A stretch of DNA of 64,000 nt from positions 1-64,000 of the forward strand of contig JAWXTP010000002.1 in the NCBI GenBank assembly GCA_044433415.1, written 5' to 3'. Shown here piece after piece: positions 1-8,381 of this stretch. The notes beneath the pieces were generated by a model. That model was not told the DNA's origin. It worked only from the letters and a program-made list of their open reading frames with translations, and did not search any database. Source of the stretch: JAWXTP01 sp044433415 (lineage in GTDB: Bacteria; Bacteroidota; Bacteroidia; Bacteroidales; Rikenellaceae). Position 1 is the stretch's first letter, and every line of letters starts with the position of its first letter. The position numbers were made by a program, and so were the translations under genes.

Positions 1-1
1 T

Positions 2-1225
2 AACTTTGGTAAACTTCGCCTTTCTTACGCTGAGGTAGGTCAAGCAGATAACTATTATGATGCTTACTATACTACAGGTTCTGTAGGTGGTGGTTTCTGG
101 GACAAATCTCCAATTTCTTACCCTAATGATGGTGTTACTTCTCTAGTTCACGGTTCTTATTTATATGACTCTGAACTTAAACCTCAAAATACTATCTCTT
201 ATGAAGCAGGTGTTGACTTAAGATTATTCAACAACTTCTTAGATTTAAGCTTTACTTACTCTCGTCAAAATGTTAAAGACCAAATCTTTGATGTTCCTTT
301 GGCTGCTTCTACAGGTTACTCTTCATACGTAATGAATGGTGGTCGTATTCACACTGACGCTTTTGAACTTAGTGCTACATTCAATATCGTAAATAAAAAA
401 GATTGGGACTTCAGCATTAACGCTAACTTCACAAAAATGAATAACTATGTTGACGAATTAGCTGATGGTGTTAATAGTATTTACTTAGGTGGTTTTACAA
501 CTCCTCAAGTTCGTGCAAGTACTGGTGATAAATACCCAGTTATCTATGGTTCTTCTTTCGCAAAAGACCAAGATGGTAACATCTTAGTTGATAGCGAACA
601 ATTCGTTGATGGTGTTGCTAACCCTTATTATGGTATGCCTATAGGTGGTGCTGATGATGTAATTGGTGATGTTTCTCAAAACTTCAACTTAGGTTTTGGT
701 ATGAATCTTCGTTACAAAAAATTACAACTTCGTGCTACTTTCGATTACAAAAACGGTGGTCAAATGTATAGCGGTACTAACGGTTTGATGAACCTATACG
801 GTACTTCAGCTGAAACAGAAGATCGTACAAGTGCAAGAGTATATAATGGTACTATCGCTACAGCATGGGATGAAGATGGTAATGTAACAGCTTCTAAAGC
901 TAATGATATTGCAATCAATACTGACGGTTCAGGTGATGATATCCAAACTCTTTATGCAAGTGTATTAGGTAATATCGACGAAGCATATATCTATGACAAT
1001 GACTATCTTAAATTACGTGAAGTAAGCTTAAGTTATGACTTTACAATCGCTAAGAACTACAAATTAGGATTAAACATATTTGCTCGTAACATTTTAGTAT
1101 GGACTAAACTTCCTAACCTTGACCCTGAGTCTTCTCAAGGTAATGGTAACATGGGTGGTTCGTTCGAGAGACTCTCTTTACCACAGTCTACGAGCTACGG
1201 TCTAGGTATCAACCTAACTTTCTAG
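2..1225 (+). CDS. SusC/RagA-type TonB-linked outer membrane protein, C-terminal part
   Basis: The frame is open from base 2, so this is the 3' end of a gene that begins before the window; the ttg at 299 is only an internal codon. The visible 407 residues are rich in alternating aromatic and polar beta-strands and begin with an LRLSYAEVG segment typical of the late barrel of SusC/RagA proteins. The protein ends in a short strand with terminal Phe (INLTF), the usual signal for BAM-dependent outer membrane insertion. SusC-type proteins are TonB-dependent channels for oligosaccharides or peptides and work with a SusD lipoprotein, which is the next gene. The ligand cannot be told from this fragment. 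Confidence 0.93.
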   Translation, partial: NFGKLRLSYAEVGQADNYYDAYYTTGSVGGGFWDKSPISYPNDGVTSLVHGSYLYDSELKPQNTISYEAGVDLRLFNNFLDLSFTYSRQNVKDQIFDVPLAASTGYSSYVMNGGRIHTDAFELSATFNIVNKKDWDFSINANFTKMNNYVDELADGVNSIYLGGFTTPQVRASTGDKYPVIYGSSFAKDQDGNILVDSEQFVDGVANPYYGMPIGGADDVIGDVSQNFNLGFGMNLRYKKLQLRATFDYKNGGQMYSGTNGLMNLYGTSAETEDRTSARVYNGTIATAWDEDGNVTASKANDIAINTDGSGDDIQTLYASVLGNIDEAYIYDNDYLKLREVSLSYDFTIAKNYKLGLNIFARNILVWTKLPNLDPESSQGNGNMGGSFERLSLPQSTSYGLGINLTF

Positions 1226-1258
1226 TGAGGCTTTAGTGTCCGGCACAAACGCCGGGAT

Positions 1259-1382
1259 GGCTTTTCCCAATAACGGCCTACATTTTTCACCTTTTTAGAA
1301 GTTTCAATACTCACAGCCCTCAAGGCTGCTCCGTTTAAAACTTCTAAAAACGCAAAAAATCTAAGCCATTCTTGAAAAAAGC
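1259..1382. repeat. Long imperfect hairpin, family A copy 1, in the susC-susD gap
   Basis: The 322-base gap between susC and susD is filled largely by this element. The left arm (1259-1304) pairs with the right arm (about 1337-1382) over roughly 45 positions with nine mismatches, closed by a small tip CAGCC-CTCAA-GGCTG at 1314-1328. A second copy with the same outer arms and tip lies at 17491-17614. The element is preceded by a short GC hairpin (1240-1255), and a 9-base inverted pair AGTGTCCGG (1235-1243) / CCGGACACT (1501-1509) brackets the region. An 18-base perfect palindrome TTTATTACATGTAATAAA lies at 1515-1532, just before susD. No reading frame is credible here. Confidence 0.75.
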
Positions 1383-1547
1383 GAACACCCTGCTTCCTGC
1401 CAACTGTGCAGACTGAAGTATTACAAAATAAGAATTAATATATAAAAATTTGCTTCATAAAAAGCATCAAAACTATAATAACTTATTTATTTTGTTTTTA
1501 CCGGACACTGACAATTTATTACATGTAATAAAATTAAATTTAAAAAT

Positions 1548-3089
1548 ATGAAAAAAGGATTAAAAATATTATATAGCCTATTGTTTTCAGCTGTAGCTTT
1601 GACTTCATGTTCTGAAAGCGTAATGGACGAAATCAACACTGATTATGATAGTGTTGGACCTGATGCTGTGGCTGCAAAATTTTCATTTACTAACATTCAA
1701 AACAACCTTGCTTGTGTTACAGTAGGTGGTGATGCTATGTTCTATGTAATGACTTATACTGAGCACGAAGTTGGTACATTTGGTCAAATGAGTGAAGCTG
1801 AGATGCGTACATCTAGCGTTTGGAACTCTACAACTTTTAACAACTCTTGGTATTACCTATACTTCCACCTTCAAGAGCTTAAATTAATCGAAGAAAAATG
1901 TGGTGAAGGTGGTACTGACGAAGGTAGCCTTTTCAACTTAGGTATTGCACAAGTTCTTAGAGCTTTATACTTAGGTATTCTTACTGACAACTGGGGTGAT
2001 GTTCCATGGACAGAAGCTTTAAGAGTTGACGAAGGTATTCTTCAACCACAATTAGATTCTCAAGAGTCTATCTATGAGGATATCTTTGCTAACCTAGAAG
2101 CTGGTATCGCTAACCTAGAAGCTGGTGAATATGGTGATATGCCTTTAGATGACGCTCAAGATATGATTTACGGTCAATATTCTACAGTTTCTGGTACTGA
2201 AAACCGCGCAGCTGCTTATATCAAATTTGCTTACTCTCTTAAAGCTCGTCACTTAATGCGTTTAAGTTATGTAAACAACTATAGCTCTTCTGATTATGAT
2301 GCTGTTATCGCAGCAGCAGAAAAAGGTTTTACTTCAGCAACTGACGAAGCTAAAAACAGCGTATTCAATGGTGTTTCTTCTATCACTCCTTACGCTTCTT
2401 TCTACGATTCTCGTGACTATTTAAGCCTTTCTACTTCTTTTGTTAAGAAGTATACTGAACGTAATGACCCTCGTTATGATCAATACGCTGCAGGTACTAG
2501 CGTTGTAGGTACTACTCAATATTATGTTGGCGTTGCTGCTAACGGTACAACAGATGCTCAAGCAGCTTATTATTCTATCACAACTTCTTGTTTTGATGGT
2601 GCTGCTCCAGTAATGTATATGAGCTACCACGAACTTATGTTTATCAAAGCTGAGGCTTACGCTAGAAAAAGTGATTTAACTAATGCTTACACTGCTTTAG
2701 AAGCTGCTGTTACTGCTGCTATGGTTAAAGCTGGTAACATTGCAACTCGTGTTTATGGTTACACAACTATGACAGCTGATGTTATCGCTGCTTACATAGA
2801 AGACGAAGTTAAACCTCGTTTTGAAGAAGATGCAGTTCAAGAAATCGCTATTCAAAAATACTTAGGTGTTTACCAAGATGGTGAAACTCTTGAAACATAT
2901 AGTGACATGAGACGTCAAATGGCTATGGGTATTAATTACGCACTTGAAAATCCTTACACTTGGTTATATCCTCAACGTTTACCTTACGGTGATGATGATG
3001 TTACAGCAAATACTAACGTAAGTGAGGCGTTTGGTGATGGCACTTATGTATTAAGTGAAAAAGTATGGTGGGCTGGTGGTACTAGATAG
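1548..3089 (+). CDS. SusD/RagB-family nutrient-binding lipoprotein
   Basis: A 513-residue lipoprotein with a signal peptide ending in the lipobox LTSC, so it is acylated at Cys21 or thereabouts and probably surface exposed. The body matches the SusD-like type-2 group: helical TPR-type N-terminal half with a YLYFHLQELKLIEEK stretch, the ALYLGILTDNWGDVPWTEAL segment (the conserved 'D.(Y/W)GD(V/I)P' region of SusD), and a C-terminal MRRQMAMG/NPYTWLYPQRLPY block common to this group. It caps the preceding SusC channel and binds the incoming glycan or peptide. The gap of 322 bases to susC is longer than usual for a susCD pair. A strong terminator follows. Confidence 0.93.
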   Translation: MKKGLKILYSLLFSAVALTSCSESVMDEINTDYDSVGPDAVAAKFSFTNIQNNLACVTVGGDAMFYVMTYTEHEVGTFGQMSEAEMRTSSVWNSTTFNNSWYYLYFHLQELKLIEEKCGEGGTDEGSLFNLGIAQVLRALYLGILTDNWGDVPWTEALRVDEGILQPQLDSQESIYEDIFANLEAGIANLEAGEYGDMPLDDAQDMIYGQYSTVSGTENRAAAYIKFAYSLKARHLMRLSYVNNYSSSDYDAVIAAAEKGFTSATDEAKNSVFNGVSSITPYASFYDSRDYLSLSTSFVKKYTERNDPRYDQYAAGTSVVGTTQYYVGVAANGTTDAQAAYYSITTSCFDGAAPVMYMSYHELMFIKAEAYARKSDLTNAYTALEAAVTAAMVKAGNIATRVYGYTTMTADVIAAYIEDEVKPRFEEDAVQEIAIQKYLGVYQDGETLETYSDMRRQMAMGINYALENPYTWLYPQRLPYGDDDVTANTNVSEAFGDGTYVLSEKVWWAGGTR

Positions 3090-3121
3090 GACTTCTTCCC
3101 TTAACATATAAATGCTTTATA

Positions 3122-3168
3122 AAAAAACTTCACCCTCGTTGCATAATGTAACGAGGGTGAAGTTTTTT
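3122..3168 (+). terminator. Strong intrinsic terminator of the susCD unit
   Basis: A 19-base perfect inverted repeat (3122-3140 with 3150-3168) with a 9-base loop. The stem core is CTTCACCCTCGTT and its ends are A-rich and T-rich, so it can work on both strands. It starts 32 bases after the susD stop codon. Confidence 0.9.
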
Positions 3169-3492
3169 ATATAGCTTTTATTTTGCTTACCGTAAACATC
3201 CCAAATTTAACCTCATAAGAATCAATGCGTTTATAAGTCAGCACACTTTAGCTAATGGTATTAATTTGAATCGGTTAGCACACTTAGCCATACTGGATCA
3301 TACTGAGCCGTGGCAAGCGACTAAATTATTAAAGCTATTATTAATATCCGATTAAAAAAACAGATATATTTAGGACAAATTGCAGTGGACTAATATCGGA
3401 CTAAGTTAATTACTTATCTAATGAGAAAGACGGCTAATTTGGGATGCTTCCTTTCTTTATTCAGAAGTGCGAAATTTAAAGGGATTTAAGAC
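3169..3492. other. Gene-free spacer with a decayed inverted-repeat segment
   Basis: No gene is supported in this stretch. An 11-base inverted pair CATCCCAAATT (3197-3207) / AATTTGGGATG (3436-3446) brackets about 250 bases. Inside it the 13-mer CAAGCGACTAAAT (3314-3326) is the same as in the inverted repeat at 17671-17744. The imperfectly opposed pieces TAATATCCGATTA and TAATATCGGACTA also occur. This looks like a remnant of a small non-coding repeat, but the identity is unknown. Confidence 0.4.
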
Positions 3493-3538
3493 AAAAAAAC
3501 AGCCTGCACTAAATAAGTATAGCACAAGCTGTTTTTTT
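3493..3538 (-). terminator. Terminator of the leftward cytochrome/FGE-type gene
   Basis: AAAAAAACAGC (3493-3503) pairs with GCTGTTTTTTT (3528-3538), and weaker pairing extends the stem inward. It lies about 50 bases beyond the stop codon of the leftward gene that ends at 3587 and has a T-run on that strand. Confidence 0.75.
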
Positions 3539-3586
3539 AGATATAGCGCCTTAAAAACGCCTATTTTAACCGCATAACTCCATTTA

Positions 3587-6500
3587 TTAGTCTTCAATAA
3601 CTAAACGGAAACCTACACAGTTTACTCTTTGCCAAGGAAGGTAATCTCTACGTGCAGAAACTGTAGCGTCTTTTGGTCTATCAATGTAAGAACCACCACG
3701 AGCAACAGCTTTAGTTTGTCCTTCAACTTTAGATTTTGAGCTTAATGGATACTCCATAAAGTCTGAACGAGTCCATTCCCAAACATTACCTACGATATCG
3801 TATAAACCAAATTGATTAGGCTCATATTGACCTACAGCAACAGGAAGCATACTACCATCATCAACACTTTCAACCTTAGGTATATAATTATAATACTCAA
3901 ACCAAGGGTGATTTTTGTTCATAGGTTTAGGGTCAACACCAGCAACAGCCATTTTCTCTAGAGAAACATCAGCAAGGTTAGCATATTTACCGAAATATGC
4001 ATCTTGTGCACCGTACCAGAAGTCTGTGTCTTTACCACCTCTTGCAGCCCATTCCCATTGTGTTTCTGTAGGAAGTAGAACGTTAAGGTTAGCTTTCTCA
4101 GCTACAGCACTAGCAAATTCAGCAGCTTGCTCACGGCTAATACGAACTACAGGTTGTTTAGGCTCATTAGCAGGATAACCAGGGTTAACGTGGTCTTTCC
4201 AGAATTGAGCATAAATACGAGAGTCGTGCTCGGGGAAGATTACATTATATTGTTCGTTAGTAATCTCTGTTTCACTCATCCAGAAAGCATCTTTAACAGT
4301 TGTTTTAAACTCAGGAGCTGAAATAGGATCACCATTAGAACCCATTATAAATTTACCAGCAGGGATTCTTACGAATGTGATTTCTACTCCATCAGCAAGT
4401 TTAACAACTTTTTTCTCTAAACCTTCTTTAGCTACAATAGCTTTAACATCAGCATCTGTCATTGGCCATCCTTTTTGTGAAGCAGCTTTATAAGTTTCTT
4501 TCTCTACAGCCTCAGGCTTAACAGGTACGATTTCACCTTTAGATTTTAGGTAATCAGCATAATCATCGAGTTCTTTTCTCCAGTCAACACCTGTACCATT
4601 ACCATAACGATTAGCAAGCTCTGTACGACGTAAAAATTGATCAAAACCTCCGTGCTCATTAGCATTAAAACGACCATAATAAGGAGCATTCATATCTATC
4701 CAAGCATATAGACCTTTCCATTCGCTATCTGTAAGCTCTACACCATGGTGACCACGAGATAACTTACGTACTACCTCACTTGTTGAAGCGTGATACTCAT
4801 AAGGTGTCATAACATACATATCAGCCTCAGAACCTTGACGGTTAACATAAGGGTGGAACGCTAAATAACTCTTACTATATCCAAATACACCATTTTGGAA
4901 GTTAGGCACAGATAGTGAAGTGTCTTTAAAGTTAGGCATAGAAGCATTAGAACCATCATGACAAGCAATACAAGCTCTATCTAATATAGGTTGTATAACT
5001 AGTGGGAAGTTCATAGCATGAATACCGCCTTCTACAATTTGTATTTGCTGAGGAGCTTTCTTAGAAGCTAAGCTACTCTTAGGAACAGGAATAGTATTTT
5101 GATCTTCGTGACAACCCACACAAGAAACAGTCTCACCAGGCATACCTGTTAACCAGCTACGCATCCATTGAATAGCACGACCCTCTGAGTCTAAAGGTTG
5201 TAAAGATATAGGAGTATTGGCAGGAATAACAAACGAAACAGAACCATCTGCTTCTACAGGAACAGTACCAATAAGACGTTTAATATCCCAACCAGATTGA
5301 ATACCATGCACATAGTGATTAGAAGGAGTAGTTAAGTAAGCATATTCATAAGCAAATACACGTAAAGCCTTAACTTCACCTCTTTTAACTCCTATTAGAC
5401 CTTCTCCTTCATAGATATCCTGAATAAATACATTAGCTTCTTTCTTATCAAGTTGTACTTTATCAGGAATTACAGGAGGAGTTGTAGTTTTCTTTAAAGG
5501 AATACCATAAATGAAACCTGCATCTTCAGACTCATATAAAAGAGTCATATTATCGTAAGAGTCAATTAAGTAAAGTCCCCAAAGAGAACCTGGGCTTAAT
5601 TTAGCTGTTACTAAGAAAGTGTTATCATCTATAGGGTAAGGCTTAATAAGTTGAGGCCAAACACCATCAACCATCTGATCTTTAATTATAGGTTCAATAG
5701 CTCTATCTCTGAATGGATATTCTTGAAGCATACCTTTTTCCTCTTTTCTACTCTTAGCTGGATCGAAGGTTACCATACGTCCTGAACGAACTGTTCCGTG
5801 GTGACCAGAAATAATACCTACAAAACGGTTAGTAACTTCTGGAAGAGGTTGAATGTCAAATATAGAGTTAGGGAATAAAGATCCACTACCATAAAGAGAC
5901 TTTTGTTCAGTACCGTCAGGGTTCATGTGCATAACTATACGAGAGAAGTAGTGAGTTAAGTCAGCGTACTCCCATCTTACATACATTACTTTACCGTTAG
6001 CCATAACTGTAGGATGCCAATTAGCATCTTGGTCGAAAGTTAAACGACGTAAAGATTTATCTTCTGGGTTATAAAGCACCATATTACCTACTTGATCAGC
6101 ACCACTTACACAAGGAACACCTTGATAACCTATATCTGAAGTTGCAATGATACGTCCATCAGGAAGATAAGTTGCATCAAAAAAGTCAAGATCTGGTTCA
6201 TCATTGTCTATCGCTTCTTTAACATCACCAGTTTCTAAGTTAATTTCAAAAACTTGGAATCTTTTTAGTAACTCGTCACCTTTAAGAGAAGTAAATAACA
6301 TTCTATCAGCATCCCAGTGTAATTTAAGGTCAGTAATAGTTGCATCTTTTATTGTAGGAGTATAAATTGTTTTATATTCAAGATTACCTGATTTCAATCC
6401 TGAGAATTGTATAAGTTCAATATCATTACCCTCTTTTTTCGCAGATGTGATATTAGACCAGTTGTTAGGCTGTATACCTAAACTACCTGCACCAACATCT

Positions 6501-7072
6501 CTACTGCTAGCAGCATCAATGTTAGATTTTACAGACATAAAGCTATCTACGTCAACTGCAGGATTCGCAAGTAAAATCTCACGCTTTAATTGTAATGCTT
6601 GTTCTACGGCATCATAAGCTGAAGGCTCTTTAGCGTAAATGCCGTCAAAACCCCTAGCTACTAAGGCTTTAAGTTCAGCATATTTTTGATTGATTTCTGC
6701 AACATCAACACCTGGCTTTTTCATTAACATAGCCACAGCTTCGTCAAGTGCTCTCATATTGAAGTAATCTACAATATTTTGAGCTGAGATTATTGGCTTA
6801 ACCTCATCGATGATAGCTTGTAGAGCTTCGATATTGCTATCTATAGGTTCAGCATCTCTAAGCGCTTCTAGTTTTGCTTTGTATGAATCTCCCTTTTTAA
6901 GCACATTCACATAAGTTGTAGTTTTGTTCAGCTGAGCCCTATACTGTCGTTGTTCAGGCGTCAATTGCTGAGGCTGAGCAATGCTTGGCTCTGCATTTTC
7001 TCTAGCATAAGTAGTATTAGCCAAAGATAAAGCGGCAAACACCAAACTAATAATTAGCAAGTTTCTTTTCAT
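3587..7072 (-). CDS. HzsA-like secreted protein with two CxxCH motifs and a C-terminal FGE/SUMF1-type domain
   Basis: 1161 residues. The order is: Sec signal peptide (about 1-23, ending NTTYA), a helical region to about 200, a beta-propeller-like section (about 230-560), two haem-c attachment motifs CVGCH (about 650) and CIACH (about 697), a linker, and an FGE-sulfatase-type domain from about 900 (IPAGKFIMGSN ... GNVWEWTRSD ... GFRLV). This resembles the proteins named HzsA-related after hydrazine synthase alpha. The C-terminal domain has the fold signature but only one Cys near its end (NCVGFRLV), so I do not see the Cys pair of true formylglycine-generating enzymes. Haem attachment implies a periplasmic location and a cytochrome c maturation system outside this window. 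The substrate is unknown. A clear promoter lies at 7161-7192. Confidence 0.8.
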   Translation of the reverse strand: MKRNLLIISLVFAALSLANTTYARENAEPSIAQPQQLTPEQRQYRAQLNKTTTYVNVLKKGDSYKAKLEALRDAEPIDSNIEALQAIIDEVKPIISAQNIVDYFNMRALDEAVAMLMKKPGVDVAEINQKYAELKALVARGFDGIYAKEPSAYDAVEQALQLKREILLANPAVDVDSFMSVKSNIDAASSRDVGAGSLGIQPNNWSNITSAKKEGNDIELIQFSGLKSGNLEYKTIYTPTIKDATITDLKLHWDADRMLFTSLKGDELLKRFQVFEINLETGDVKEAIDNDEPDLDFFDATYLPDGRIIATSDIGYQGVPCVSGADQVGNMVLYNPEDKSLRRLTFDQDANWHPTVMANGKVMYVRWEYADLTHYFSRIVMHMNPDGTEQKSLYGSGSLFPNSIFDIQPLPEVTNRFVGIISGHHGTVRSGRMVTFDPAKSRKEEKGMLQEYPFRDRAIEPIIKDQMVDGVWPQLIKPYPIDDNTFLVTAKLSPGSLWGLYLIDSYDNMTLLYESEDAGFIYGIPLKKTTTPPVIPDKVQLDKKEANVFIQDIYEGEGLIGVKRGEVKALRVFAYEYAYLTTPSNHYVHGIQSGWDIKRLIGTVPVEADGSVSFVIPANTPISLQPLDSEGRAIQWMRSWLTGMPGETVSCVGCHEDQNTIPVPKSSLASKKAPQQIQIVEGGIHAMNFPLVIQPILDRACIACHDGSNASMPNFKDTSLSVPNFQNGVFGYSKSYLAFHPYVNRQGSEADMYVMTPYEYHASTSEVVRKLSRGHHGVELTDSEWKGLYAWIDMNAPYYGRFNANEHGGFDQFLRRTELANRYGNGTGVDWRKELDDYADYLKSKGEIVPVKPEAVEKETYKAASQKGWPMTDADVKAIVAKEGLEKKVVKLADGVEITFVRIPAGKFIMGSNGDPISAPEFKTTVKDAFWMSETEITNEQYNVIFPEHDSRIYAQFWKDHVNPGYPANEPKQPVVRISREQAAEFASAVAEKANLNVLLPTETQWEWAARGGKDTDFWYGAQDAYFGKYANLADVSLEKMAVAGVDPKPMNKNHPWFEYYNYIPKVESVDDGSMLPVAVGQYEPNQFGLYDIVGNVWEWTRSDFMEYPLSSKSKVEGQTKAVARGGSYIDRPKDATVSARRDYLPWQRVNCVGFRLVIED

Positions 7073-7160
7073 TTTTATGTCAGTTTTATAAATTTCAGAT
7101 AAAGTAATACTATGACAAATAATAGCATCAATTAAAGAATAAAATAAAGTTTGTTGGCTA

Positions 7161-7192
7161 CAAAAATAGTGTTTTCTTTATCATTTTGCAAA
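7161..7192 (-). promoter_or_regulatory. Bacteroidetes-type promoter for the HzsA-like gene
   Basis: On the minus strand, TTTG (complement of 7189-7192) is followed after 20 bases by TATTTTTG (complement of 7161-7168), which fits TTTG-N19/21-TAnnTTTG. The predicted start of transcription is near 7154, about 80 bases before the start codon at 7072. Confidence 0.75.
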
Positions 7193-7316
7193 TTTTATAG
7201 CAAATTGACAAATAAAACATAGCAATTTATACCTATATATAATATAAGTATATATAAAATACTACTAATAATTAATAATCATCGCAGTATCAACCAATAT
7301 TTACGTAAAGGCTTAT

Positions 7317-7883
7317 CTACGACTTCAAAAAGCATTTATCAACTTTTATCATTAAATAACGGAAAAGATACGCCACAGAAACTCCTAATATTGTCCCATA
7401 AGTAACATCCAAAAGATAATGGAAACCTAAATATATACGGCTATATGATATTAAAGCTGCTAACACGATACAAGAAATAGTATACCAACGTTTTTTTACT
7501 ATTAAACTAAGAAACACTAAAGTTCCAAAACTATTAGCTGCATGTGCAGACACCGTCCCAGATATTCCGCCTCGAATATTATCTATAAGATAAACTATTC
7601 CTTCTAGGGCTGGTTCATACATAGGTCTTAGTCGTGGGAAGGTGTTTTTAAAGAAATTACAAGTCTGATCTGCCACTAAAACTATTAAAAGTAGGCACAC
7701 AATTGTAGATATAAACTCTTTTTTGGAAAGTTTTTTATATAAAAATATCAAAGTCACCAAAATAGCACATACTAATGTTGCTTTACTTGTAAACATAATC
7801 ATCAGAGAATCAACAAAATTGCCTAAATCTCCGTTTAAATATTTGTAAATCTCAATATCATAGAGCAATACACTTTCATACAT
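7317..7883 (-). CDS. PAP2-family membrane phosphatase
   Basis: 188 residues with about five hydrophobic segments. All three PAP2 motifs are present: KNTFPRLRP (KxxxxxxRP form), VSAHAAN (the PSGH motif in the form SAH) and SRIYLGFHYLLD (SRxxxxxHxxxD). The family removes phosphate from lipid pyrophosphates or lipid A in the inner membrane, with active site towards the periplasm. Undecaprenyl-pyrophosphate recycling or lipid A 1-/4'-dephosphorylation are both possible, and the sequence does not decide between them. It stands alone between two gaps. Confidence 0.88.
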   Translation of the reverse strand: MYESVLLYDIEIYKYLNGDLGNFVDSLMIMFTSKATLVCAILVTLIFLYKKLSKKEFISTIVCLLLIVLVADQTCNFFKNTFPRLRPMYEPALEGIVYLIDNIRGGISGTVSAHAANSFGTLVFLSLIVKKRWYTISCIVLAALISYSRIYLGFHYLLDVTYGTILGVSVAYLFRYLMIKVDKCFLKS

Positions 7884-8013
7884 AATATGTAGGTTTTATT
7901 AATAAACAATAAATTCAGCATCCTAAAAGCCAAAAATCAGCAGTAAAGATAGTCATTTTTTTACATTAACCAACTGATAAAAAATAAAATAAATCAAATG
8001 TTTTGTGAATATT

Positions 8014-8044
8014 TTTGTTATTCAAAAAAATATAATTATATTTG
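8014..8044 (+). promoter_or_regulatory. Promoter of rpmH
   Basis: TTTG (8014-8017), 19 bases, TATATTTG (8037-8044): an exact match to the Bacteroidetes housekeeping promoter. Transcription should start near 8051, leaving about 27 bases of leader before the ATG at 8078. Confidence 0.85.
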
Positions 8045-8077
8045 CAGACCGAAAAAAATACAAAAAACTATAAAACA

Positions 8078-8236
8078 ATGAGTAAAAGAACATTTCAACC
8101 ATCTCAACGCAAGAGAAGAAACAAACATGGTTTCCGCGAAAGAATGGCAACAGCTAACGGACGTAAAGTATTAGCGTCTAGAAGAGCTAAAGGTAGAAAA
8201 AAATTAACTGTTTCTGACGAACTTCGTCACAGATAG
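8078..8236 (+). CDS. rpmH: Ribosomal protein L34
   Basis: 52 residues starting [19 protein letters not shown] and very rich in Arg and Lys, the universal bL34 sequence of the large ribosomal subunit. The frame is open further upstream, but the exact promoter at 8014-8044 puts the transcription start after any earlier start codon, and the family length (about 52 residues in Bacteroidales) fits the ATG at 8078. Unlike in many bacteria it is not beside rnpA, which is at 34334 here. A bidirectional terminator follows at 8322-8358. Confidence 0.98.
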   Translation: MSKRTFQPSQRKRRNKHGFRERMATANGRKVLASRRAKGRKKLTVSDELRHR

Positions 8237-8321
8237 TATTTCGGGAACTTCTTGAAATAAATGAATCAAAAGAAACAAGTTCTTTAGAGCTTCCTTTTAG
8301 GTTAAAGGGAACTTCTAAAAT

Positions 8322-8358
8322 AAAAAAGACAATTTCAGCTAATGAAATTGTCTTTTTT
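8322..8358. terminator. Bidirectional terminator between rpmH and the esterase gene
   Basis: AAAAAAGACAATTTCA (8322-8337) pairs perfectly with TGAAATTGTCTTTTTT (8343-8358) around a 5-base loop. It lies between convergent genes, so it probably serves both. Pieces of the GGGAACTTCT palindrome family lie just upstream (8242-8317). Confidence 0.9.
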
Positions 8359-8381
8359 ATTTTAACCTAATAAGGAAACCT

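Noticed and set aside
2421..2630. Minus-strand open frame inside susD
   Set aside because: It is a shadow of the susD coding strand with no signal or domain. The same reasoning was applied to all other frames nested opposite recognised genes.
3587..4370. FGE-type domain as activator of the nearby sulfatase
   Set aside because: The sulfatase carries Ser in its signature and the domain lacks the visible catalytic Cys pair.
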